In this document: positions 16,159 to 22,838 of the stretch, piece after piece
Layout of the letters: each line of letters begins with the position of its first letter
How positions within the stretch are numbered: the first letter of the stretch is position 1
Source: CAZFRF01 sp964540925
GTDB lineage: Bacteria; Patescibacteriota; Microgenomatia; Levybacterales; UBA12049
Reading direction: 5' to 3'
NCBI GenBank assembly: GCA_964540925.1
Contig: CAZIOR010000004.1
Location: 1-38,386, forward strand
Length of the DNA stretch: 38,386 nt
Program-made: the position numbers and the translations under genes
Notes under the pieces: model-generated
What the model saw: only the letters and a program-made list of their open reading frames with translations
Database searches by the model: none
What the model was told of the DNA's origin: nothing

Positions 16159-18474
16159 ATGAAATTTTCAATACTGCCAAATCTACAAAAGAAAGAAAAC
16201 ATAGAGTATTTTCTTGCCTTAATTTTAAGAAACGAAGCAGTTAAAGCAGTAATCTTCCAGAAATCAGATTCTACACTTAAATATCTAAATCAAGGTCAAG
16301 CACATTTCGCAACCACAATTGAAGATGCTTCAATGGAAGAATTTTTAAATGCATTAGATAAGGCAATAACAAGTGCTGAATCAGTTCTTCCCCAAAATAT
16401 TGAAGCTCATAAAACTCTATATGGACTTAAAGATTCTTGGGTAGAAGATAATAAAATTAAAAAAGATTATTTAGAAAAACTAAAAAAAGCCGGAGAAGAA
16501 TTATCGCTTGATCCAATTGGCTTTTTGGTATTTTCAGAAAGCATTATTAATTTAATTCAAAAAGAAGAAGGTGCTCCTGTAACAGCTATTCTTACTGAGG
16601 TTGGCGAAAAATTAGTAACCGTTTCTTTAGTCAAAGCAGGCAAAGTCCTTGAAGTAAGATCTTCAGAAATTCACGAATCAGTTCCATTTACTGTTGATAC
16701 AATTTTGAAGCACTTACAGACTCCTGAAGTTATGCCGTCAAGGATTATTGTCTTCAATGGTGGCACTAAGGATCTCTCTCAACAATTTATTGGACATAAA
16801 TGGAGCAAGAGTCTTCCCTTCTTACATCTTCCCCAAACACTTAGCCTACCAAAAGATTCAGATATAAAAGCTGTTTTATTAGGTGCTGCAACCCAAATGG
16901 GCGCTAATTTAATTTTTGATCATACCCAACCGATTATTACTAATGACAATTTTGAGGAAGTTGAAAAAGAAACAGTTCTAAAACCCGATGAGGAAGAAGC
17001 TGAAACTAAAGAAGAAACAGCAAAGGAACCAGAAGCACCTTTGGAAAATAAGGAAAACTTAGAACAAATTAATCAAGATAATTCACTAGATTATTTTGGC
17101 TTTAGCACAACTGATATTGCTAAAACCCAACCACCTGTTATTAGCAAAGCTGCAGAAGATATTCCAAATGAAGTTTTAGAAAAAGAAACCGAAGAAATTC
17201 CTGAAGAGGTAAAATTAGAAGAAGAAACAAAAGATGGCTTACCAACTCTTGGGGTATTAACAGCAGAAAAAGCTAAAAAATTTTCTCTAAACTTACCTAA
17301 ATTTATTGCGCCTATAATGGCTATGTTAAAAGTTAACGGAGCAAAAGACAAAAAATTAATTTTAATAATTGGAAGCCTCCTAATTGCAGTTTTACTTATT
17401 TATTTCTTATTCATTTTCCAAACAAAAGCTGATGTGACGATTTCAGTTAATCCAAAGGAGGATTCTAAAACTCTTTCTGTAACTTTTGCCCCAAAAGGCT
17501 CTACAAATTTAACTGATAATACAATTGCAGCAACAATAATCCCTATTGATGAAACAGGATCTGTAACTGTACCAGCAACAGGCAAAAAAGACGTTGGCAA
17601 TAAAGCTAAAGGAAAAGTAACAATTTTCAATAATGACACAGATGGAAGCATAACTTTACCTGCAGGAACAACCATAACAAGTAGTAATGGAATAAAATTT
17701 GATTTAGATTCTCAAGTAAAAGTTGGATCAGCTAGTGGAGATGTCTTTTCAGGAACAAAACCTGGAACAGCTGATGTCAATGTTACAGCAGAAAGCATAG
17801 GCACAGAAGCAAATCTTCCTTCAGACACTAAATTTACTGTCGGCAGTAGTAAATCTGTAGCCGCTAAAAATGATAATGCATTTTCTGGAGGAACTAAAAA
17901 AGCTGTCACCGTTATTTCCAAAACAGATATTGCAAAAGCTGAAGAAAACTTACCCAAAGAATTAGCTAATAAAGCAAAAAGCGATATCCAATCAAAAGTA
18001 AATAAAGGCGAAACAGTACTTCCTGATTTTGTCAGCACTGATTTAGCATCTGAAAAATTCAGCAAAAAAGTTGACGAAGAAGCATCTAATTTAACTCTTA
18101 ACGCCACTGTTTCTTTCAACTATCTTTCTTTTAAAGATTCTGACCTTTCTGATTTAGCTGAAAAACTATTTAACGATTCTACTTTTAGTATTGAAAAAAG
18201 TAATTTAACAACAAGCGCTAAAGACATTAAAGTACTAAAAACAAAAGACATTAGCGCTGATTTAACAATTAATGCAAAACTTTTCCCTAAACTTGAAGTA
18301 GTTGATATTACTAATCAAATAGCAGGAGCTGATGTCTTAAAAGCAAAAAATACTTTAAGTAATTTAACAAATGTTCAAAATGTTGAAATTAATATTCACC
18401 CTAATATTCCATTTATTGCTTCTAAGCTTCCCAAAAATCCTAACAATATAAAGATTAATATTGTTTCGAATTAA
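16159..18474 (+). CDS. Membrane protein joining an actin-like cytoplasmic region and a Baseplate_J-like external domain
   Basis: 771 aa. Residues about 1-260 resemble an actin/PilM-like fold (TAILTEVGEKLVTVSLVKAG, a strand-rich repeat, RIIVFNGGTKDLSQQF, and LLGAATQMGAN near its end). An acidic Glu-rich linker spans about 270-385, then one membrane helix at about 397-418. The outside half includes a Baseplate_J-like segment (about 475-567; GKVTIFNND, LPAGTTI, PGTADVNVTAESIG) and a further alpha/beta region to the C-terminus. A link between a cytoplasmic filament-like domain and a surface structure is inferred. The TAA stop shares a base with the sortase ATG (TAATG). Confidence 0.7.
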   Translation: MKFSILPNLQKKENIEYFLALILRNEAVKAVIFQKSDSTLKYLNQGQAHFATTIEDASMEEFLNALDKAITSAESVLPQNIEAHKTLYGLKDSWVEDNKIKKDYLEKLKKAGEELSLDPIGFLVFSESIINLIQKEEGAPVTAILTEVGEKLVTVSLVKAGKVLEVRSSEIHESVPFTVDTILKHLQTPEVMPSRIIVFNGGTKDLSQQFIGHKWSKSLPFLHLPQTLSLPKDSDIKAVLLGAATQMGANLIFDHTQPIITNDNFEEVEKETVLKPDEEEAETKEETAKEPEAPLENKENLEQINQDNSLDYFGFSTTDIAKTQPPVISKAAEDIPNEVLEKETEEIPEEVKLEEETKDGLPTLGVLTAEKAKKFSLNLPKFIAPIMAMLKVNGAKDKKLILIIGSLLIAVLLIYFLFIFQTKADVTISVNPKEDSKTLSVTFAPKGSTNLTDNTIAATIIPIDETGSVTVPATGKKDVGNKAKGKVTIFNNDTDGSITLPAGTTITSSNGIKFDLDSQVKVGSASGDVFSGTKPGTADVNVTAESIGTEANLPSDTKFTVGSSKSVAAKNDNAFSGGTKKAVTVISKTDIAKAEENLPKELANKAKSDIQSKVNKGETVLPDFVSTDLASEKFSKKVDEEASNLTLNATVSFNYLSFKDSDLSDLAEKLFNDSTFSIEKSNLTTSAKDIKVLKTKDISADLTINAKLFPKLEVVDITNQIAGADVLKAKNTLSNLTNVQNVEINIHPNIPFIASKLPKNPNNIKINIVSN

Positions 18475-19205
18475 TGATTACCTATCATAAACAATCCGGT
18501 AAAAAAATTAATAAAAAATTAATTTTAAGACTTTTTAGTTTGTCTATTGTTTTATGTGGAACACTACTGGCTCTATATGTATTTTTTCCAGTACTTTCTT
18601 GGCAAGTTTATTTTGCTCCCGTTTTTGCAAGTCAACAGATAAGCGCTCCAATCCCAAAAAGTACAATAGTTTCCAAAGATACCATTGGCTCACTTATTAG
18701 TGAAGCATCACAAGCCCTTTCTGGAATCGATTTTAATAATGCAGACAATTGGTTTCCAAACTATAAATATTCAAATATAAATAAACCAAAAACTCTAAAA
18801 TACACATTAACTATCCCAAAAATAAACTTAAAAGATGCAGTTGTCTCAACACTTGATAATGATCTTGCTAATCATTTAGTAAACTATGGTGGAACAGCTA
18901 TTGCCCCAGAGAAAGGTAATGCTGTAATTTTTGGCCACTCAACTTTACCTCAACTATATGATTCTAAAAACTATAAAACAATATTTTCCTTTTTATATAA
19001 ACTTTCAGAGGGAGATGAAATTATTGCAAGCGTTAATGGAAAAAGTTACAACTATATAATAGAAAACATTGCGGTAGTTGAGCCAACTAACACATCTGTT
19101 CTTGAACAAAGCTTTGATGACAGTTATATAACACTTATTACCTGTACTCCTCCTGGAACTATTTGGAAAAGACTAGTAATTAAAGCCAGACTTTCAAAAG
19201 CTTAA
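18474..19205 (+). CDS. Sortase family transpeptidase
   Basis: 243 aa. A basic N-terminus, one membrane helix (about 17-40) and an external sortase domain. The catalytic triad is visible: H155 in FGHST, C224 in TLITCTPPGT and R233 in WKRLVIKARL. Sortases cut surface proteins at an LPxTG-like signal and attach them to the cell wall or to pilins; the class (D or E-like by the TLxTC sequence) is uncertain. No LPxTG substrate is encoded in the window. Its one-base overlap with the preceding Baseplate_J-like protein suggests the two work together at the cell surface. Confidence 0.92.
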   Translation: MITYHKQSGKKINKKLILRLFSLSIVLCGTLLALYVFFPVLSWQVYFAPVFASQQISAPIPKSTIVSKDTIGSLISEASQALSGIDFNNADNWFPNYKYSNINKPKTLKYTLTIPKINLKDAVVSTLDNDLANHLVNYGGTAIAPEKGNAVIFGHSTLPQLYDSKNYKTIFSFLYKLSEGDEIIASVNGKSYNYIIENIAVVEPTNTSVLEQSFDDSYITLITCTPPGTIWKRLVIKARLSKA

Positions 19206-19206
19206 T

Positions 19207-19341
19207 ATGCAAGATTCAAGTTTACTTAGATTTTTAAAAAATATTTGGCCAAATATTTATAGATTTATCAATACTATTTTTTATTATCTTTTAATGCTTA
19301 TTAGAAATTTAATTAGAGGAATATTAAACCAAATCAAATAA
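19207..19341 (+). CDS. Small ORF, 44-aa amphipathic or membrane peptide
   Basis: ATG at 19207, one base after the sortase stop, TAA at 19339-19341, three bases before the next ATG. The peptide starts MQDSSLLRFLKNIW and continues with a hydrophobic stretch (YRFINTIFYYLLMLI) flanked by Arg/Lys, ending RGILNQIK. It looks like a membrane-associated helix with basic flanks. The exact fit between two genes of a tight operon, with no other explanation for the 139-bp interval, supports it as real. The function is unknown; it may assist the sortase or the surface protein. Confidence 0.6.
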   Translation: MQDSSLLRFLKNIWPNIYRFINTIFYYLLMLIRNLIRGILNQIK

Positions 19342-19344
19342 TAT

Positions 19345-20619
19345 ATGGACGAAAAGCATATTGCCATAAATGCAGTCAGAAAAAAACTCTTAGGAAAAAG
19401 ACTAACCTATGATGAAATCTATGCGATCATGGATGAAATTTCCAAAAATAGATTTGGAGAAATTTTAACTACCTATTTTGCCGCCTCTGGATATTCAAAA
19501 GGCTTTACAGAAACAGAACTCTATTATCTAACCAAAGCCATGGTAGAAACTGGAGAAAAATTAGAATTTGAAGGAATTGTTGCAGACAAACATTCAATTG
19601 GTGGAATTCCTGGAACCAGAACAACTCCAATTGTCGTAAGCATAGTTGCAGCTGCAGGCTTTAAGATTCCTAAAAGCTCATCTCGAGCAATTACAAGTCC
19701 CGACGGAACCGCTGACGACATGGAAGTACTAGCGCCAGTTAATTTAAGTAAAGAAAAAATTTACTCAACAATTAAAAAAACTAATGCCTGTATTGTTTGG
19801 GGAGGAAGTTTTCATCTAGCCCCTGCTGATGATGTAATTATTAATGTAGAAAAACCTTTGTCTTTTGAAAGTTATGACAAAATTGTAGTTTCCATAATGG
19901 CCAAAAAAATTGCGTTTGGCTCAAATCATATAGTTATCGATCTACCATATGGAGAAAATGCTAAAGTTCACTCCTTAAAAGAAGCCCAGGAGTTAAGTGA
20001 AAAATTTAATTTTTTAGCCAAGAAATTTAAAATAAAAATACGTGTTTTAATTTATAAAACCAATGAACCCGCAGGCAGAGGCATAGGACCAATCTTAGAG
20101 ATAAAAGATTCTTTAATGGTTTTAGAGCAAAAAGCTCATAGACCAATTGACCTTGAAGTAAGAAGCCTAAATCTTGCAAGTAATCTTTTAGAAATCTGTC
20201 TTGAAGATGCTGATAAGAAAACGCAAGAACATGTAAGGAAACATTATGACAACACTTATAACTGGGCACTATCAATCCTACAGAGCAAAACTGCTTTAGA
20301 AAAATTTAAAGAGATAATTAAAGCTCAAGGCGGAAATGCGCAAGTAAAGTCCGAAGATCTAAAGTCTGGTAAACATTTCTTTCAGCAAAAAGCTCATCGC
20401 AATGGAATTGTAGATAGTTTGCACATTAAAAATATTGCCAGTATTGCTAAAATTTTAGGCGCGCCTAAAATGAAAGGTGCGGGTATCTATTTAAATAAAA
20501 AAATTGGCGAAAGTATTAAGATTGGCGATGTCTTATATACACTTTTTTCAGAAAATGTGTATAATCTTAAGGAAGGAAAGGAATCAATAGAAAACTTTCC
20601 TATAATAAGTTACGAATGA
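19345..20619 (+). CDS. AMP phosphorylase-like enzyme (thymidine phosphorylase superfamily)
   Basis: 424 aa. The phosphate- and nucleoside-binding segments read DKHSIGGIPGTRTTPIV and SSRAITSPDGTADDMEVLA. These match the AMP phosphorylase branch known from archaea and CPR bacteria rather than E. coli DeoA, which has KHSTGG and a different HTGGT loop. The reaction would be AMP + phosphate to adenine + ribose-1,5-bisphosphate. In CPR this step feeds ribose-1,5-bisphosphate isomerase and a form II/III RuBisCO; neither is in this window. It is shorter than the archaeal enzymes (about 500 aa), lacking their N-terminal extension. It overlaps mltG by 4 nt (ATGA). Confidence 0.85.
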   Translation: MDEKHIAINAVRKKLLGKRLTYDEIYAIMDEISKNRFGEILTTYFAASGYSKGFTETELYYLTKAMVETGEKLEFEGIVADKHSIGGIPGTRTTPIVVSIVAAAGFKIPKSSSRAITSPDGTADDMEVLAPVNLSKEKIYSTIKKTNACIVWGGSFHLAPADDVIINVEKPLSFESYDKIVVSIMAKKIAFGSNHIVIDLPYGENAKVHSLKEAQELSEKFNFLAKKFKIKIRVLIYKTNEPAGRGIGPILEIKDSLMVLEQKAHRPIDLEVRSLNLASNLLEICLEDADKKTQEHVRKHYDNTYNWALSILQSKTALEKFKEIIKAQGGNAQVKSEDLKSGKHFFQQKAHRNGIVDSLHIKNIASIAKILGAPKMKGAGIYLNKKIGESIKIGDVLYTLFSENVYNLKEGKESIENFPIISYE

Positions 20620-21575
20620 AAAAAATAATTATTACATTAATATTAGGACTAGTACTTATTATCATTGGCTCACTTTGGTGGATTAATGGAAGCTTACCTG
20701 CAAATCCATTAGATAAATCTCCTAAAATATTCATTGTTAAAAAAGGCGAAGGCGTTAGGGAAATTGCCAATAATTTAAAAGCCCAAGGCCTTATTAAGGA
20801 TCCAATTGTTTTCTTTTTAACAACTAAAGAAAAAGGCTTAGATAAATTAATTCAAGCAGGAGACTTTAGGCTCTATTCATATATGACCGCAGGTCAAATT
20901 GCCGAAAGCTTAACCCATGGAACGTTAGATATTTGGGTAACTATTCCAGAAGGACTTAGAGCTGAAGAAATTGCCAACATATTAGAAAAACAAATGCCCT
21001 CCTATGACCCAAGTTGGAATCAAGAATTAAATAAAAATGAAGGCTACCTTTTCCCTGACACATATCTCTTACCACGAGGAGCATCTGTAGATCAAATTAT
21101 TACTATAATGAGAAAAAATTTCCAAAATAAATATGATTCAATTGCATCAACTCAAACAACCAATCTCTCCGAAGCAAAAACAGTAATTATTGCCTCAATT
21201 ATTGAAAGAGAGGCTATTTTTGAAGAAGATAGACCGATGGTCGCATCAGTACTTATGAATAGAATCAATCTAGGAATGGCTTTGGGGGTAGATCCAACTG
21301 TTCAATATGCAGTAGGCTATGATGCTGCAACTAAAAGTTGGTGGAAAAAAGATTTAACAGTTGACGATCTTGAAATTAACTCACCGTATAACACTAGAAA
21401 ATTTGCAGGAATACCACCCACTGCAATTTCTAATCCTGGTGTCTCAGCTCTAAAAGCAGCTTTAAATCCACCCGATACAGATTACTTATATTTCTATTCT
21501 GATGTTAAAGGTCATTTGCATTTTGCAAAAACCTTAGATGGACACGAAGCTAACATTAAAAAATACCAAGAGTAA
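20616..21575 (+). CDS. mltG: Endolytic murein transglycosylase MltG
   Basis: 319 aa. A single N-terminal membrane helix (about 4-23), a LysM-like region (KKGEGVREIANNLKAQGLI), then the YceG-like catalytic domain. The catalytic glutamate is E197 in ASIIEREA; GVDPTVQYA, SPYNTRKFAGIPPTAISNPG and the C-terminal HFAKTLDGHEANI are family hallmarks. It cleaves nascent glycan strands and sets peptidoglycan strand length near the synthetic machinery. Last gene of the alaS operon; its stop is only 2 bp from the stop of the convergent YtxH-like gene. Confidence 0.95.
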   Translation: MKKIIITLILGLVLIIIGSLWWINGSLPANPLDKSPKIFIVKKGEGVREIANNLKAQGLIKDPIVFFLTTKEKGLDKLIQAGDFRLYSYMTAGQIAESLTHGTLDIWVTIPEGLRAEEIANILEKQMPSYDPSWNQELNKNEGYLFPDTYLLPRGASVDQIITIMRKNFQNKYDSIASTQTTNLSEAKTVIIASIIEREAIFEEDRPMVASVLMNRINLGMALGVDPTVQYAVGYDAATKSWWKKDLTVDDLEINSPYNTRKFAGIPPTAISNPGVSALKAALNPPDTDYLYFYSDVKGHLHFAKTLDGHEANIKKYQE

Positions 21576-21577
21576 TT

Positions 21578-21895
21578 TTACTTCTTAAATCTTTTGAAGA
21601 ATCTTTTTTTAGGAGCTACTGTAGTCTCAACTTTTTCTACTACATCATCTACTTCATGCTTTGCTTCTTTTTTTGCCTTCTTTAAATCTTCTGTTATTTC
21701 TGTGTCTTCCTCGTCCTCGTTACCCAGATTATATTCATCCATCATATTAGATATTCCATCTAATCCTTGCTCAGAGATAATTTTTAATAAATTTTTACCT
21801 GATTTAGTGCCAAGCAAGAATACCGCAGCGGCACCGATTGCTAAACCCAGCATAAAACCATCGAAGAAATGGTTATTGTGATGTTGATTATTCAT
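21578..21895 (-). CDS. YtxH-like small membrane protein
   Basis: 105 aa starting MNNQHHNNHFFDG. One membrane helix (GFMLGLAIGAAAVFLLGTKSG) with the Gly/Ala-rich pattern and KSGK boundary typical of YtxH-like (gas-vesicle GvpP-like) proteins, then an acidic coiled region and a basic end (KKRFFKRFKK). An upstream in-frame Met at 22021 lies deep in the preceding gene and is rejected: at 21895 the ATG overlaps the previous stop as ATGAATAA, the same 8-nt overlap as rpoB/rpoC. The role is unknown, perhaps envelope stress. Confidence 0.7.
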   Translation of the reverse strand: MNNQHHNNHFFDGFMLGLAIGAAAVFLLGTKSGKNLLKIISEQGLDGISNMMDEYNLGNEDEEDTEITEDLKKAKKEAKHEVDDVVEKVETTVAPKKRFFKRFKK

Positions 21896-22160
21896 GTTTT
21901 TTCTCGTGTTTAGTTCCTGATTGGAATATCTTTGCAATAGTCGCCCCTGTTTTAAGTCCCATTGCAATGGTGGACAAAGAAGAAATTGGCTTAGAAATGC
22001 TTTCAGAAATATTACCTGCATCTTCTAAAACCTTATTTGCTTTTTCAACAGTTTTTCTTAATTCTCTTAAAATGAAAAATACTTGAATTCCTAAAACCAC
22101 CAGAAGAACAGTGAGGATAATGATTACTAAAAACAGAGCTGTTTGGGCAGGATCAGTCAT
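21888..22160 (-). CDS. Small membrane protein with a coiled tail (DUF948-like)
   Basis: 90 aa. One long N-terminal membrane helix (about 8-32, LFLVIIILTVLLVVLGIQVFFI) followed by a helical region with heptad character (LRELRKTVEKANKVLEDAG) and a basic end. This layout resembles DUF948 proteins, which often sit with YtxH-like genes, as here. The start is supported by a candidate promoter with 6 nt between -10 and ATG. It overlaps the downstream gene by 8 nt. Confidence 0.6.
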   Translation of the reverse strand: MTDPAQTALFLVIIILTVLLVVLGIQVFFILRELRKTVEKANKVLEDAGNISESISKPISSLSTIAMGLKTGATIAKIFQSGTKHEKKHE

Positions 22161-22166
22161 GAATAT

Positions 22167-22195
22167 AAATTAGCTTAAAATGACCAAAAGGTCAA
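22167..22195 (-). promoter_or_regulatory. Candidate leaderless promoter of the DUF948-like/YtxH-like pair
   Basis: TTGACC (22195-22190), 17-nt spacer, TAATTT (22172-22167), ATATTC, ATG at 22160. The -35 contains the TGA stop codon of the upstream rodZ-like gene. The -10 is weak (3 of 6), so confidence rests on spacing. Confidence 0.45.
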
Positions 22196-22830
22196 TAGGC
22201 AGGTTTAACATTAATTGATTTTTTAATTTCAGAAATTCTTCCAAACTTATTAATAGCCTTAACATTAATCGTAAATTCACCTGGAAAGACATTCAAAGAT
22301 TTTATAAATCTCCCATTATCACTTACAGTAACAGCCTCTTTATTAACATAAATTGTGGAATTTGGATCTGTACTACCAGAAACAATTATCTCAGTAGTTT
22401 TAACCACATTTTCTTTAGGTAAATAAAGTTGAAGCGGAGGGTTAATAAAAGCGTAACGATATTGATAAGCTATGTAGAAAATAAAAAAAATGAAGATTAC
22501 CGCACCTATTAACATAGTTTGCCTAATCCTAAAACCTCTCGCTGGAAAATTATCCTTAGTTTCAAAACCCTTAGGCAGCACTCTATATGCCTTATCACTA
22601 TCGTATTCTCTTTTAAAAATAGGCATTATTTCTCTATCTGGAATTCCTAGAAATTTTGCATAGTTTTTTACAAATCCTTGCGCATATGAAACAGAAGGAA
22701 GCTTTGAATATTCTCCTTTTTCAATATATTCCAAAAAGGCTACTTTTATTTTTGTGTTTTTTGAAACTTCTTCTAGGCTTATTCCTTGTTCAAGTCTTGT
22801 TTCTTTGAGTCTTAATCCAGCTTTTAACAT
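22192..22830 (-). CDS. RodZ-like membrane protein (HTH, TM, Ig-like)
   Basis: 212 aa. N-terminal helix-turn-helix of the RodZ type (residues about 3-65; LKETRLEQGISLEEVSKNTKI, YAQGFVKNYAKFLGI), a membrane helix (about 104-123), and a compact external Ig-like domain (about 145-208; GSTDPNSTIYVNKE, GEFTINVKAINKFG). RodZ links the MreB cytoskeleton to the envelope during rod-shape growth. It follows ftsK by 8 bp, as in many Gram-positive bacteria where ymfM/rodZ neighbours spoIIIE/ftsK. No MreB is in the window, so the rod-shape role is inferred. Confidence 0.8.
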   Translation of the reverse strand: MLKAGLRLKETRLEQGISLEEVSKNTKIKVAFLEYIEKGEYSKLPSVSYAQGFVKNYAKFLGIPDREIMPIFKREYDSDKAYRVLPKGFETKDNFPARGFRIRQTMLIGAVIFIFFIFYIAYQYRYAFINPPLQLYLPKENVVKTTEIIVSGSTDPNSTIYVNKEAVTVSDNGRFIKSLNVFPGEFTINVKAINKFGRISEIKKSINVKPAY

Positions 22831-22838
22831 AGGCGGTA

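Noticed and set aside
19345..20619. Thymidine or pyrimidine-nucleoside phosphorylase (deoA/pdp)
   Set aside because: The SSRAITSPDGTADDMEVL segment and GGIPGTRTT loop fit the AMP phosphorylase branch better; DeoA/Pdp have a different HTGGT loop here.
21896..22021. Long form of the YtxH-like protein starting at 22021
   Set aside because: The extension runs within the preceding gene in another frame and lacks similarity; the ATGAATAA overlap marks 21895 as the start.
22181..22194. TGACC-AAAA-GGTCA hairpin as a terminator of the rodZ-like gene
   Set aside because: Only a 5-bp stem with no T-run, and it overlaps the candidate -35 TTGACC; it could be an operator but the evidence is weak.
22189..22830. 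UGA recoding (as in Absconditabacteria/Gracilibacteria)
   Set aside because: TGA ends several intact genes at the expected family length (the rodZ-like gene, the AMP phosphorylase, the membrane gene at 36540), so the standard stop meaning holds.
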